Assembly (NCBI RefSeq): GCF_004341105.1
Contig: NZ_SLZK01000004.1
Span: 186,001-250,000, forward strand
Reading direction: 5' to 3'
From: Rhizobium sp. BK418
GTDB lineage: Bacteria; Pseudomonadota; Alphaproteobacteria; Rhizobiales; Rhizobiaceae
DNA: 64,000 bases
Position 1 is the stretch's first letter, and the number at the start of each line of letters is the position of its first letter. Position numbers and translations under genes: made by a program. This document shows positions 8,080 through 17,616 of the stretch, in pieces. Under the pieces are notes generated by a model. That model was given only the letters and a program-made list of their open reading frames with translations, did no database searches and had not been told where the DNA came from.

Positions 8080-9303
8080 GTGGCGTTTTTAGACGAGGCA
8101 CGCAAGACCTATGCCGCAGCCAATGCCGGCACGCTCTATTGGATGCTGCAGCGACCGGTGCTCCATGGCGGGTTCTTGAACACGAAGCAGAACAGCCTGA
8201 CGCTGCAAGATTACAGCGGGCAAGACGCAATGCGCGGTCCGGATTACACCTATGGATGGATCCAGGGACGCGGGTTGGAAGCACTGGTCGGTCACGCCGA
8301 ATTCTTCGAGACGGAACTGCCGCCGCTCGCCGAAAAGCTCGATGAAGCTGGCCGGCGGCTCTATGATCGTCTGGCCGCGTTGCAGATGCCGGACGGCCAT
8401 GCCTATTTCTGCTACGATCGTGCCATGACCGCGATTTATGCCGATGGCGCCAATCGCATCTTCGCGCAGGAGAAGCCGGCGCTGATCTATTCCTATTCGG
8501 ACGCCTTCGTTGCCAAGGGACTGGTCGCAGCCGCAAGCCGCTACGGGTTGCCGGGCCTTGCCGATCATCTCGCCTATTTCGACAGGGTCATCGCTGCAAT
8601 AGAGAGCGGTCGCTTCCAAATCGACGAACGTCGTCCGCTGTCCCTCGACAGTCTCGCCGATCAGGCCGATGACTTCGGCCCGCGCATGATCCTGCTTGGC
8701 GCAGCAGCCATGCTGAAGCGCTTTGGCCATACGGCTCATCTGGCATTTGCCGATCGTTTCATCGCCCATGTCATCGATCGGCATTTCGACCCCGCGACCG
8801 GTCTGCTACGCAATGTGCCAGGAGAAGATCTCTGCAATGTCGGCCACGGCATTGAGTTCGCCGGTTTCGCATTTGACTATCTCGACGAAAATGCCGATCC
8901 GGCACTGATCGAGATATTGGAGCGCATCGCAATCTCCTCTTTCGACAAGGGCTTTGTCGAGCCTGGCATCGCGCTGACGGTCTCTATTGCGACCGGTCAG
9001 GCACAGAGCCCCTATTGCCCTTGGTGGTCGCTGCCGGAAACGATCCGGGCGGCCGCGCTTGCGCATACCCGCACCGGCAGCGCCGAGAGCTTGCGGGTGT
9101 GGACGGCAGCACATGCTGCCTTCTTCAAGCACTACTGGCGCGGCACGCCGCCGATCGCCTACCAGACCATGACCACGGACGGGCCGGTCGACTTCGTGCC
9201 CGCCACACCCGATCTCGACCCCGGCTATCATACCGGTCTTAGTCTGCTTGCAGCCATTCACGCTGTCGACCGTCTGCAGTCGACCACTCGAAAATCAGGA
9301 TGA
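8080..9303 (+). CDS. N-acylglucosamine 2-epimerase (AGE)-family protein
   Basis: A 407-residue alpha/alpha6-barrel protein of the AGE / cellobiose-epimerase superfamily, cytoplasmic. The motif [17 protein letters not shown] (about residues 248-264) corresponds to the AGE active-site stretch with an epimerisation histidine (classically NPGHxxE), and [11 protein letters not shown] near the C-terminus supplies a second conserved His. It starts with GTG at 8080, with the Shine-Dalgarno AAGGAG at 8066-8071. It sits between the permease and ATPase genes of the same transporter, so it most likely acts on the imported sugar, for example as a 2-epimerase or aldose-ketose isomerase. A hydrolase role on an oligosaccharide cannot be excluded. 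Confidence 0.8.
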   Translation: MAFLDEARKTYAAANAGTLYWMLQRPVLHGGFLNTKQNSLTLQDYSGQDAMRGPDYTYGWIQGRGLEALVGHAEFFETELPPLAEKLDEAGRRLYDRLAALQMPDGHAYFCYDRAMTAIYADGANRIFAQEKPALIYSYSDAFVAKGLVAAASRYGLPGLADHLAYFDRVIAAIESGRFQIDERRPLSLDSLADQADDFGPRMILLGAAAMLKRFGHTAHLAFADRFIAHVIDRHFDPATGLLRNVPGEDLCNVGHGIEFAGFAFDYLDENADPALIEILERIAISSFDKGFVEPGIALTVSIATGQAQSPYCPWWSLPETIRAAALAHTRTGSAESLRVWTAAHAAFFKHYWRGTPPIAYQTMTTDGPVDFVPATPDLDPGYHTGLSLLAAIHAVDRLQSTTRKSG

Positions 9304-9307
9304 ACTT

Positions 9308-10375
9308 ATGGCTTCCGTTGAAATCCAGAATGTCCGCAAAGCCTATGGCGACTTCGAAACCATCAAGGGCGTTTCTGTCGAAGTACCAGACGGCGCCTTC
9401 GTTGTGCTGGTCGGGCCTTCGGGTTGCGGCAAGTCCACCTTGCTGCGGATGATCGCGGGGCTCGAAGAGATCACCGGCGGCACGATCCGTATCGATGGTC
9501 GCGTCATCAACGATGTCGAGCCGAAGAACCGCGACATTGCCATGGTCTTTCAGAACTATGCGCTCTATCCGCATATGACTATTGCCGAGAACATGAGCTT
9601 TTCGCTGCGGCTCGCCAAGGCCTCCAAGGAGGAGATCGCCACACGGGTGGCCGATGCGGCGCGCATCCTCGGTCTTGGCGATTATCTCCAGCGTTACCCG
9701 AAGCAGCTGTCCGGCGGCCAACGCCAACGCGTCGCCATGGGACGTGCTATCGTACGCAATCCGAAAGTCTTCCTGTTTGACGAACCGCTTTCCAATCTCG
9801 ACGCCAAACTGCGTGTCCAGATGCGAGCCGAATTGAAGGATATCCACGCGCGCTTCAAGACCACTACCGTTTACGTCACCCATGATCAGATCGAGGCAAT
9901 GACAATGGCCGACCGTATCGTCGTCATGCGCGACGGTATTGTCGAGCAGATCGGTTCGCCCCTCGACCTCTATGACAGGCCGGTCAATACGTTCGTTGCA
10001 AGCTTCATCGGGTCACCGTCGATGAATTTCCTGTCGGCCAGGATCGGTGAGGACCGAAAGTCGGTCGTGACGGAAAACGGCATTCGTCTGCCTGTCGGGT
10101 CTGAGGCTTTGCTTGCGTCCGGCGCCGCCGTCAGCTACGGCATCCGCCCCGAACACCTGACGATCGCGCCAAACGGGGACGGCATTCCAGTTGTAGTCAC
10201 CAATATCGAACCCACCGGCTCGGAGACGTTCGTTCAAGGCATGGTCGATGGCCAAAAGATCTCCGCACAGCTACGCGAACGTCTCGTCGTCAAGACGGGT
10301 GAGTTGCTCAATCTGACGCTTGCTCCGGCAAACAGTCATCTGTTCGATGCAGCGTCAGGCGTGCGGCTCTCATAG
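9308..10375 (+). CDS. ugpC: sugar ABC transporter ATP-binding protein (UgpC/MalK-like)
   Basis: A 355-residue ATPase energising the sugar importer. Walker [12 protein letters not shown] (about residue 38), the ABC signature [14 protein letters not shown] (about residue 136) and Walker [16 protein letters not shown] are intact. A C-terminal OB-fold (TOBE) domain follows from about residue 235, as in MalK/UgpC. The ATG at 9308 precedes [13 protein letters not shown]; an upstream in-frame extension lies inside the epimerase gene. Such ATPases can be shared by several CUT1 importers, so the symbol reflects family only. Confidence 0.93.
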   Translation: MASVEIQNVRKAYGDFETIKGVSVEVPDGAFVVLVGPSGCGKSTLLRMIAGLEEITGGTIRIDGRVINDVEPKNRDIAMVFQNYALYPHMTIAENMSFSLRLAKASKEEIATRVADAARILGLGDYLQRYPKQLSGGQRQRVAMGRAIVRNPKVFLFDEPLSNLDAKLRVQMRAELKDIHARFKTTTVYVTHDQIEAMTMADRIVVMRDGIVEQIGSPLDLYDRPVNTFVASFIGSPSMNFLSARIGEDRKSVVTENGIRLPVGSEALLASGAAVSYGIRPEHLTIAPNGDGIPVVVTNIEPTGSETFVQGMVDGQKISAQLRERLVVKTGELLNLTLAPANSHLFDAASGVRLS

Positions 10376-10462
10376 ACGGGTGAAAATGTCCGTCCCGCCA
10401 TCTTTCTTGGGCATGCCAGCCGCCGGCGAAAAGCCCTCGGCTGAGATCGACGACGAACACGG

Positions 10463-11488
10463 ATGGAGACAATGGCGAAGACAAGGGTCGCGATAATCGG
10501 GCTCGGTATGGCAGCGGGCCATCATGCCCGCGCCCTGTTAGATCTCTCTGACCGCATCGAATGCGTGGCCGCCTACAGCCGGACGGCCGGCCGACGACAG
10601 GTTTTTGCCGAACAGTTTCCGACCATCCCCATAAGCGACAACCTCGATGCGATCTTTGAAAATCCGTCGATTGCGGCAATCCTGATCGTGACGCCCCCGG
10701 GCAGTCATCTGGAACTCGTCCGTCGCGCTGCAGCGGCCGGAAAACATGTTCTGCTCGAAAAGCCCTTGGACATCTCCCTCGACCGCTCCGAAGCGATCGT
10801 CAAGGCAGCGAAAGACGCCGGCATACTCCTCGGGGTGGTGCTGCAAAACCGGTTTCGCGATGCCGCGCTCAAACTCGATGAAATCGTTAAGTCCGGGCGC
10901 CTGGGCGATCTCGTGGAAGCATCGGCTGCGATCCGCAACTGGCGTCCGCAAAGCTATTACGACGCCGAAGGTCGCGGGACGGTGGCGCGCGACGGCGGTG
11001 GCGTGCTGCTCACCCAAGGCATTCACACGATCGACCTGCTGCTGAACTATGCGGGTATGCCCACAGGGATCTCCGCATTCGTCCGCACAACCCCTGTTCA
11101 CAGGATGGAAACGGAGGACCTCGTTGCCGCAGCCTTCTCCTTCGAAGGCGGCGCAATCGGTTCGCTCAACGCCACGACCTGCGCCTATCCTGGTTTTACA
11201 GAGCGCATCGAATTGATCGGTACAAACGGCACCGCTGTCCTGACCGGTGACAGATTGGACGCTGCCTTTATCGACGGTACCAGAGAAATAGCGGGCGGTG
11301 AAACGACTGGAAGCGGGGCGGGGGCAAATCCGATGGCGTTTGGCCACGATATGCACCGGGCGTTGATCGGAAATTTCATCGATGCGATCGAAAACGGTGC
11401 GTTGCTTCGCGTTACCGGGGATGACGCGTTGAACGCCCACCGATTCATAGGTGCTGTCCTGGCGGCAGGCGCTACAGCTATTTCCTGA
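10463..11488 (+). CDS. Gfo/Idh/MocA-family NAD(P)-dependent sugar dehydrogenase
   Basis: A 341-residue oxidoreductase with an N-terminal Rossmann fold (VAIIGLGMAAGHHARAL, residues ~7-23) and the family lysine motif EKPLDIS at about residue 98. The C-terminal substrate/dimerisation domain contains GGGVLLTQGIHTIDLLL (about residue 178), which supplies the usual Asp and His catalytic pair. Likely role: oxidation or reduction of a pyranose or amino sugar delivered by the upstream transporter. Two ATGs are possible, 10463 and 10472; neither has a strong ribosome site. It is probably the last gene of the 4866-11488 operon. Confidence 0.9.
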   Translation: METMAKTRVAIIGLGMAAGHHARALLDLSDRIECVAAYSRTAGRRQVFAEQFPTIPISDNLDAIFENPSIAAILIVTPPGSHLELVRRAAAAGKHVLLEKPLDISLDRSEAIVKAAKDAGILLGVVLQNRFRDAALKLDEIVKSGRLGDLVEASAAIRNWRPQSYYDAEGRGTVARDGGGVLLTQGIHTIDLLLNYAGMPTGISAFVRTTPVHRMETEDLVAAAFSFEGGAIGSLNATTCAYPGFTERIELIGTNGTAVLTGDRLDAAFIDGTREIAGGETTGSGAGANPMAFGHDMHRALIGNFIDAIENGALLRVTGDDALNAHRFIGAVLAAGATAIS

Positions 11489-11874
11489 TGCGGCGCGGCT
11501 TGATCTCCGAAGGCTGGAACGGCCCCGTCCTCGAAGATTAAATGCTTCAACGGTGACGATATATCGCGTGATTGCCTGGCGTATAACGGTATTAAGGTGC
11601 GGCCGTCCGATGCGACCCGATGCGAGGTCGAGCTTTCTGATGGCGACGAACTATCCTTCCTGCAGACCTTGCGCAACGCGGACGAAGGAATAAATCTAGT
11701 CTGCATCGAAGCTGCGGCTCACGATCGATTGCGGCGACATCAGTTGCGCGAGAGTGGGGCGCTGGTACCGATACCGCGCGGAGTCTCTCATCTCTTCCAC
11801 CTCGAAATGCAATTCGACAGTGGCAGGTAGCTCGTGAAAACGCGTGGCACTGGTCGATAATATTGGATGTAAGT
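11489..11874. other. 386-bp gap between the dehydrogenase and the FGE gene
   Basis: No recognisable gene. It holds a 10-bp palindrome CGATATATCG (11557-11566) and one short open frame on the plus strand (described separately at 11597-11830). A promoter for the FGE-sulfatase genes should lie here, but I could not pick convincing -35/-10 boxes. Confidence 0.5.
11597..11830 (+). CDS. small hypothetical protein, possibly a remnant
   Basis: A 77-residue frame starting at GTG 11597. I do not recognise it. The composition is protein-like (acidic and hydrophobic residues well mixed, e.g. CEVELSDGDELSFLQTL and HLFHLEMQFD). There is no clear ribosome site. It may be a residue of a larger lost gene between the sugar operon and the FGE gene, or chance. 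Low confidence. Confidence 0.25.
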   Translation: MRPSDATRCEVELSDGDELSFLQTLRNADEGINLVCIEAAAHDRLRRHQLRESGALVPIPRGVSHLFHLEMQFDSGR

Positions 11875-12828
11875 ATGAGCGCATGCTGTTCGGCAGTCAG
11901 CCGCAACAATGAGGCCAACGGGCCGGAAAATGTCACGAAGATCGTCTCCCGCGGTAAGGCCGGCGCGGTGATCGCCGTCAAGGGCGGTGAGAGTTTCGTC
12001 GGAACGAATGATGCCGTAATTGCTGTGGACGGCGAGGGGCCGGAACGCAAAGTCACGATTAACGACTTTTTCCTCGAAGCCGAGACGGTCACCGTCGCTC
12101 GCTTTGCCGCGTTCGTCGAGGCGACCGGCTATGTGACGGAAGCCGAAACCTTCGGCTGTGCTGCGGTCTTTTCCGGCCTGCTGCGGGACAAGGCTTTGCT
12201 TGCGCAAAGCGTTACGCTGACCCCATGGTGGGGGAGGGTGGACGGCGCCATATGGCGCATGCCGGAAGGTCCCGGGAGTTCGGTCGAGGAGCGTCTGGAC
12301 CATCCCGTCACGCAGGTTTCCTGGAACGATGCGGTCGCCTTTGCGAGCTGGGTTGGCGGTCGCCTGCCGACCGAGGCGGAATGGGAGCACGCCGCACGCG
12401 GCGGCACCCGAAGGCGACGGTATCCCTGGGGTGACGACGAACCGACCGACGAGACGATCTTCTGCAATATCTGGCAGGGGCGTTTCCCGCATGACAATAC
12501 ACGGGCGGATGGGTTCTACGGTACGGCACCGGCACGCAGCTTTGCGCCGACCGAGGACGGCTTCTACAATTTCTCCGGCAATGTCTGGGAATGGACGAGC
12601 GATCCGTTTCGCGTGCGCTCTTTGTCGCGCCAGGCAAAGATCCGCAACGAGCAGGCAAGGCAAAGCGCCGACAAGGTCCTGAAGGGAGGCTCTTTTCTTT
12701 GCCACAAGAGCTACTGCTTCCGCTACCGTATCGCAGCCAGAATGGGCCTGTCTCCAGACAGCGCATCCAGCAATACCGGTTTCCGCATCGCCTACGATGT
12801 CCAGCCGGACGGAGTTGAGGCTCCGTAG
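11875..12828 (+). CDS. formylglycine-generating enzyme (sulfatase maturase, SUMF1/FGE family)
   Basis: Oxidises the active-site Cys of type I sulfatases to formylglycine, using O2 and copper, in the cytoplasm. The 317-residue protein has the FGE fold throughout: HPVTQVSWNDAVAFASWVGG, LPTEAEWEHAARGG, YPWGDDEPT, FSGNVWEWTSD and a C-terminal GGSFLCHKSYCFRYRIAAR. The two cysteines of that last motif, about C276 and C281, have the same five-residue spacing as the copper-binding pair C272/C277 of the Streptomyces FGE, so it should be a true FGE and not an SUMF1-like relative. ATG 11875 is preferred over TTG 11863. It lies 54 bp upstream of a sulfatase and the two probably form one transcript. The N-terminus carries an extra CC pair (MSACC) of unknown use. 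Confidence 0.93.
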   Translation: MSACCSAVSRNNEANGPENVTKIVSRGKAGAVIAVKGGESFVGTNDAVIAVDGEGPERKVTINDFFLEAETVTVARFAAFVEATGYVTEAETFGCAAVFSGLLRDKALLAQSVTLTPWWGRVDGAIWRMPEGPGSSVEERLDHPVTQVSWNDAVAFASWVGGRLPTEAEWEHAARGGTRRRRYPWGDDEPTDETIFCNIWQGRFPHDNTRADGFYGTAPARSFAPTEDGFYNFSGNVWEWTSDPFRVRSLSRQAKIRNEQARQSADKVLKGGSFLCHKSYCFRYRIAARMGLSPDSASSNTGFRIAYDVQPDGVEAP

Positions 12829-12882
12829 CGCATGTCCCCAAGGGCGTGTGGCGGACGAAGACACAAGCATTGGAGGGAATAG

Positions 12883-14379
12883 GTGGGAACGGCCGAGAAG
12901 CGTCCGAACATCATTTTCGTCATAACGGATCAGCAGCGGTTCGATACGATTGCCGCCGGCGGCTTTGCGCACATGAAGACGCCGACCCTCGACCGGATGG
13001 CAAGGGAAGGGACCTATTTCCGTCAGACCTATGTAACGTCACCCTCCTGCGCTCCGTCGCGTGCCAGTCTGTTTACCGGTGTCTACCCGCACACCAATGG
13101 CGTCTTTCGCAATGACGAGCAATGGGCCTTCAGTTGGGTGCAGCAACTGGCCGAGTCCGGCTATCGCTGTGTCAATGTCGGCAAGATGCATACTTCCCCT
13201 TTCGAGGATGCCTTCGGCTTCCACGAGCGCCACGTGGTCGAGAACAAGGACCGGGCAACGGCGAGACTGCCGTTTTTTCTGGATCATTGGGACAAGGCGA
13301 TCTGGGCTCGCGGTTTTGAAAAACCGAGCCGGGTCACCTATCGTCGGCGGGAAGATTATCGCTCATCGCTCGGCGCCTTCGTCTGGGAACTCCCGGACGA
13401 GCTCCATTCGGATAATTTCGTCCCGGCATTCGCCCAGATGTGGCTGGATTGCTACACGGGTAGCGAACCGTTTTTTCTGCAGATCGGCATCCCGGGCCCG
13501 CATCCGCCCTATGACCCCACGCAGCACTACCTGGACCTTTATGAAGGCGTCGATCTCCCCGAGCCGATCCTCAGCGACGACGACCTTGCCGCGCAGCCGA
13601 TGGCCTTGAAGAAGCTGCGAGCGCAGCATCTCGCCGTCGATCATGATGCCGTCGTGCATCTGGCCGAGCCGACCAAGGAGCAGTTGCGCCGCCAGCGGCA
13701 GCATTATTTCGCCAATGTCTCGATGATCGACGCGCAGATGGCCAAGCTGATCGAGGCTGTCGAGCGGCGGGGTGTTCTCGATGATACGATCATCATCTTC
13801 ACCTCGGATCACGGCGACAGCCTGAACGATCACGGCCACAGCCAGAAATGGTCGATGTACGAGCAGAGCGTACGTGTTCCTGCTATCGTCTGGTCGCCGG
13901 GGCGGGTAGCCCAGGGCCGAGTTGTCGACGACCTCGTCTCGCTCTTCGATTTTGCGCCTACCATTCTCGAAATGGCCGGTTTGCCCGTTCCCGACTGGAT
14001 GGAGGCGCAATCGCTGACGCCCTACCTCGAAGGCAAGGACTGCGAGCCGCGCAAGTTCGTCTTCTCCGAACATGCTGGCGATCGCATTTTCAACGGCAGC
14101 GAATTCATGACCATGATCCGCAGCCAGCGCTACAAGCTCGTGCATTTCGTCGATAGTGATGAAGGCCAGCTGTTTGACATGGAACGCGACCCGAAGGAGA
14201 TCAACAACCTTTGGGACGATGCGACCCATCAAGGCACCAAGCAGGAATTGATCGCAGAAATCCTGAAATGGCGGATCAGAAGTGCGCTGAAGACGCAAGG
14301 TTGGACGCTGGCAAGCGTCAAGTTCGGGGCCCATTCCGGCCGCACGCCAACAAGCAACGCGCGACAGGTCGGAGAATGA
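12883..14379 (+). CDS. cytoplasmic type I sulfatase (first copy)
   Basis: A 498-residue formylglycine sulfatase. The core motif SPSCAPSRASLFTG contains C56, the residue converted to formylglycine by FGE (C-x-P-S-R). Metal ligands are DQQ near residue 16 and SDHGDS around D309/H310. There is no signal peptide, so it works in the cytoplasm on imported sulfate esters. The start is GTG 12883, with Shine-Dalgarno GGAGGGA at 12872-12878 at good spacing. It shares the whole architecture with the second sulfatase at 16138 (GYRCVNVGKMHT, ELPDELH, HPPYDP), so the pair are paralogues probably attacking different positions of one substrate. The substrate is inferred to be a sulfated sugar from the region; a phosphonate or phosphate ester cannot be ruled out. 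Confidence 0.9.
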   Translation: MGTAEKRPNIIFVITDQQRFDTIAAGGFAHMKTPTLDRMAREGTYFRQTYVTSPSCAPSRASLFTGVYPHTNGVFRNDEQWAFSWVQQLAESGYRCVNVGKMHTSPFEDAFGFHERHVVENKDRATARLPFFLDHWDKAIWARGFEKPSRVTYRRREDYRSSLGAFVWELPDELHSDNFVPAFAQMWLDCYTGSEPFFLQIGIPGPHPPYDPTQHYLDLYEGVDLPEPILSDDDLAAQPMALKKLRAQHLAVDHDAVVHLAEPTKEQLRRQRQHYFANVSMIDAQMAKLIEAVERRGVLDDTIIIFTSDHGDSLNDHGHSQKWSMYEQSVRVPAIVWSPGRVAQGRVVDDLVSLFDFAPTILEMAGLPVPDWMEAQSLTPYLEGKDCEPRKFVFSEHAGDRIFNGSEFMTMIRSQRYKLVHFVDSDEGQLFDMERDPKEINNLWDDATHQGTKQELIAEILKWRIRSALKTQGWTLASVKFGAHSGRTPTSNARQVGE

Positions 14380-14384
14380 ACAGG

Positions 14385-14402
14385 ACGCCGTAGCGGCGTT
14401 TG
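14385..14402 (+). terminator. possible weak terminator after the first sulfatase
   Basis: ACGCCG (14385-14390), loop TAG, CGGCGT (14394-14399) form a 6-bp GC-rich stem six bases after the sulfatase stop, followed by only TTT. This could end the FGE-sulfatase transcript but is short. Confidence 0.35.
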
Positions 14403-14482
14403 AACGCCTTTCGGGTGCGTAGACACGTTGCACGCCGGTTTCTGCTCATCAAGGAAAGACGACCTGCCTCATCCACCGACGG

Positions 14483-14797
14483 TTAGAAGGTCTCGCCGAC
14501 TGCCTCCCGACGCCTCCGGTCGAGTTCCTCGCTGTACCGGTGCAATGTCTGCGCTTCGCTCAGCTGTCCGATAACCTTTCGCTCGATGAGATTGTTGACC
14601 ACGGCCAGCGCTTCGCTTCGGCTCTTGTCGAAGAGGCCGGCGGCCTGTTTGGCATTCATCTGTGGCTGCAGGAAATCATTGCGATGACGGAGGAATTTCT
14701 CGACGGTTTGCGGCCAAGCGACGCGCCAAGGACTTGACCGCAAGTGATGAGGGAGAAACTCTTTGTACCGGTGAAATAGTATTCGAAAGCCCGTCAC
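14483..14797 (-). pseudogene. hypothetical 104-residue frame, probably the tail of a lost gene
   Basis: I do not recognise this protein. From about residue 30 onward it looks like a real, helix-rich C-terminal tail (QPQMNAKQAAGLFDKSRSEA then VNNLIERKVIGQLSEAQ), with charge patterning unlike a random frame. The first 25 residues look poor and there is no ribosome site. It may be the surviving end of a longer gene left at the junction between the FGE-sulfatase pair and the second LacI unit. Confidence 0.35.
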
Positions 14798-14950
14798 TTC
14801 GACGACTGGATCATACTAGCGAAATAAGGCGGGATGCCGATAATATCTTCTGATCTATTTGCGATCGCCGGAAGCTATCTCCTGCTCCGCATAGCCACGG
14901 AAACGTTCGCAAGGCGCACCAGGCCACCATCGCCTGCGGCATTCAGCTTG

Positions 14951-15991
14951 TCATCGTGTTTCCTTGCGAATGGCACTTTCCCGCACCATCATCTTCCACT
15001 CGACCAATGTCGTGCTCGGCTGCGCTCCATTGATCCGCGCGAATATGGCTTCGGCCGTCAGCCGACCGATCGTCTCGCGGTCCGGGCGGATCGTCGTGAG
15101 CGCCGGGCTCACGCAACCGGCCGCCTCGTTATCGCCAAAGCCGATCACGCCGATCTCTTCGGGTATGCGCTTGCCGCGTTTCTTGAGTGCACGAAGTACG
15201 CCGAATGCGACCACATCACTGTTGCAGGCAATCGCATCGATGTGCGGGTGACGTTCGAGAAGCTCGTGTGCAAGGCGCTCTCCGAGTTCGGAGCTGCCGC
15301 CCTGCTGATCGGTATGCGTGACGATCTCCGGCAGGCCGGCCATGGCGGCGGCTGACTGCAGCCCTTTCAGGCGCTTCTGCGCACGCCTGTCGTTCTCTCG
15401 GACGCTGCCGAGGAAAGCAAGTCGCCGATAGCCGCCGGCAATCAGCTGGCTGGCCTGCGCCGCGCCGACTGCGGTGTGATCGAAGCCCACGGCCGTGTCG
15501 ATCACCTCGCCGCCGGTATCCCACATTTCGATGATAGGAATGCCGGATGCCTTGAGGAGTTCGACTACTTTCGGCGCGTGATCTACGCCGATGATGGCGA
15601 CCGCTGCGGGGCGCCAGCTGAGAAGCGAACGAACGAGCCGCAGCTCCTGAGCGGCATCGTACCTCGTATTGGCGAGCATGACCTGCATATCCCGCTCCAG
15701 GAGTGCCGATTGCAATGAATCGATGATGCTCGCGAATTCCGAATAATAAAGCGATGTCACGACGACGCCGACAATATCGGAGCGCGTGCTCGACAGGCCG
15801 CCGGCAAGGCGGTTCGGTACGTAGTTCAGCTCCTCCATTGCCGCATTGATGCGGCGGCGAAGTTCCGGCCTGACCGTGTTGGGCGCGCGCAATGCGCGTG
15901 AAACGGTGTTGACTGAAACGCCCACTTTCTCCGCGATCGAGGCAAGTGTCGGCGCGTTGCGCGCATCCTTTTCGACAGTCTCAAATTCCAT
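14951..15991 (-). CDS. LacI-family transcriptional repressor of the second sulfatase/importer unit
   Basis: A 346-residue regulator. The LacI helix-turn-helix lies at residues ~17-36 (SIAEKVGVSVNTVSRALR), the hinge at YVPNRLAGGLSS, and a type I periplasmic-binding-like effector domain follows (IGVIGFGDNEAAGCVSPAL, then TTIRPDRETIGRL near the end). The ATG at 15991 is preferred: the longer frame to 16087 runs through the divergent promoter and the palindrome at 16022. It is divergent from the sulfatase at 16138 and presumably represses the sulfatase-ABC operon and itself until a sugar derivative is bound. Confidence 0.93.
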   Translation of the reverse strand: MEFETVEKDARNAPTLASIAEKVGVSVNTVSRALRAPNTVRPELRRRINAAMEELNYVPNRLAGGLSSTRSDIVGVVVTSLYYSEFASIIDSLQSALLERDMQVMLANTRYDAAQELRLVRSLLSWRPAAVAIIGVDHAPKVVELLKASGIPIIEMWDTGGEVIDTAVGFDHTAVGAAQASQLIAGGYRRLAFLGSVRENDRRAQKRLKGLQSAAAMAGLPEIVTHTDQQGGSSELGERLAHELLERHPHIDAIACNSDVVAFGVLRALKKRGKRIPEEIGVIGFGDNEAAGCVSPALTTIRPDRETIGRLTAEAIFARINGAQPSTTLVEWKMMVRESAIRKETR

Positions 15992-16021
15992 TCGCGTGAA
16001 ACTCGCCAAAGTGAGCGTTGC

Positions 16022-16033
16022 GTTATCGATAAC
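16022..16033 (+). promoter_or_regulatory. probable operator of the second LacI regulator
   Basis: GTTATCGATAAC is a perfect 12-bp palindrome with a central CG, as in LacI-family operators, placed between the divergent lacI (start 15991) and sulfatase (start 16138) genes. It differs from the GCAACCGGTTGC operator of the first LacI, so the two halves of the locus are wired to two separate repressors. Confidence 0.65.
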
Positions 16034-16137
16034 TTTATGCCATTTTTTTGATCGAGAGGCAAGCGGAGAGGAACGGCGTCTGCCCATTTCAACAGTCGGA
16101 AGCCCAGTGCCGGGATCGGCGGGCTGGAGGAGAAAGC

Positions 16138-17574
16138 ATGGCTGAAAGGCCGAATATCATTCTGATCATGACGGACCAGCAGCGCTACGACACGATTGCG
16201 GCGCTCGGTTTTCCGTATGCCATGACTCCGAATATTGATGCGCTTATCGAAAAAGGCGTGGCACTGACCAACTGTCACATTACCGCGCCGAGCTGCGTTC
16301 CCTCGCGTGCAAGCCTTTTTACCGGCTACTACCCGCATACGACCGGCGTGTTGGCAAATGGCCAGAAATGGCAGCGAACGTGGGTCGAGCAACTGCGCGA
16401 CGCCGGCTATCGTTGCGTCAATGTCGGCAAGATGCACACGATCCCCTATAATTCGGATTCAGGTTTCCACGAGCGGTACGTCGTGGAAAACAAGGACCGC
16501 TACCTAGAAGGCCGCTGGTACTTTGACGAGTGGGACAAGGCGCTTGCCGTCAATGGCCTCGTCAAACAGCAGCGCGAATCCTACCGCACGCGCGATGACT
16601 ATCGCGAGCGGCTTGGCTGCTTCGATTGGGAACTGCCCGACGAACTGCACGCCGACGCCTTTGTCGGCAACATGGCCAAGTGGTGGGTCAACACCTATCC
16701 GCTAACCGAGCCACTGTTCCTGCAGGTCGGCTTCCCTGGACCGCACCCGCCCTTCGATCCGCCGGCGCGTTACTCGGAAATTTATCTGAAACGCAACGAC
16801 CTGCCATTGCCGAAGCCCGCGCCGGAAGAGCTGCAGTCGCTGCACCAGGAGCTGAAGGACAAGCGGCAGCATGATGTTGAAGTCGATCATGACTCCGTCG
16901 TCTGGAGCCTCGATCCGACGCCGGACCAGATGCACCGGCTCTGGGCGCACTATCTCGGCAACGTCACCTTGATCGACGAAAAAATCGGCGAGCTTCTGGC
17001 CGCGCTGAAGGAGCGCGGCTATCTGGAGGATGCGATTGTCATTTTTACGTCCGACCACGGCGAGTGCCTCGGCGAGCATGGGTTGATCCAGAAGTGGTCG
17101 ATGTACGACGTCGTCACCCGCGTACCGACGGTCATCTGGTCGACCGCCAATCGCTTCGAAGGCGGCCGCTCGATCGATGGGCTCTGCCAGCTCTTCGACC
17201 TTGGCCCGACAATCCTCGAATATGCCGGGATCGCCCCGCCAAAAAGCTTCGAGGCCCGGAGCCTCAAGCCGGCGCTCGAAGGCCGGGACTGGATCCCGCG
17301 CAGTCATGTGTTTTGCGAGCAGATCGGCGACGTTGCGATGGCTGGAGGCGTGGAATTCATGACAGGGGTCAGGAGCGAGAGATGGAAGCTCGTTCACTTC
17401 AAAGGATCGACGGACGGTCAGCTGTTCGACCTCGAAAACGATCCGAAGGAGGTCAACAACCTCTGGAGCGACCCCGTTTACGCTGGCCAGAAGCAGGAGC
17501 TTCTCGACGTTATGCGCGACTGGCTGATCAGTTCGAACTTCAAGACGCGTGACGTGATGGCAGGTGCCCGATGA
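16138..17574 (+). CDS. cytoplasmic type I sulfatase (second copy)
   Basis: A 478-residue sulfatase. APSCVPSRASLFTGYYPH carries C53, the formylglycine precursor in the C-x-P-S-R signature. Metal-binding elements are TDQQRYD near residue 12 and TSDHGECLGEHG around D306/H307. No signal peptide is present. ATG 16138 follows the ribosome site GGAGGA (16126-16131); an upstream in-frame extension runs into the regulatory region. Closely related to the product of 12883-14379. It leads the operon of 17617-20215, an Ssu/Tau-type importer, behind the LacI palindrome at 16022. It depends on the FGE at 11875 for activation. Confidence 0.92.
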   Translation: MAERPNIILIMTDQQRYDTIAALGFPYAMTPNIDALIEKGVALTNCHITAPSCVPSRASLFTGYYPHTTGVLANGQKWQRTWVEQLRDAGYRCVNVGKMHTIPYNSDSGFHERYVVENKDRYLEGRWYFDEWDKALAVNGLVKQQRESYRTRDDYRERLGCFDWELPDELHADAFVGNMAKWWVNTYPLTEPLFLQVGFPGPHPPFDPPARYSEIYLKRNDLPLPKPAPEELQSLHQELKDKRQHDVEVDHDSVVWSLDPTPDQMHRLWAHYLGNVTLIDEKIGELLAALKERGYLEDAIVIFTSDHGECLGEHGLIQKWSMYDVVTRVPTVIWSTANRFEGGRSIDGLCQLFDLGPTILEYAGIAPPKSFEARSLKPALEGRDWIPRSHVFCEQIGDVAMAGGVEFMTGVRSERWKLVHFKGSTDGQLFDLENDPKEVNNLWSDPVYAGQKQELLDVMRDWLISSNFKTRDVMAGAR

Positions 17575-17616
17575 ACGGTCGGCTTCCGCATTCAGACACG
17601 CTTTCGCGAGGGAGGC

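Larger units (their letters stand above)
14380..14950. other. 571-bp region between sulfatase 1 and the second lacI
   Basis: Apart from the weak stem-loop at 14385 and a doubtful minus-strand frame at 14483-14797, I see nothing here: no tRNA, repeat or recognisable gene. Confidence 0.5.

Noticed and set aside
11788-12972. Minus-strand frame of 394 codons opposite the FGE gene
   Set aside because: Shadow frame; the FGE motifs on the plus strand are decisive.
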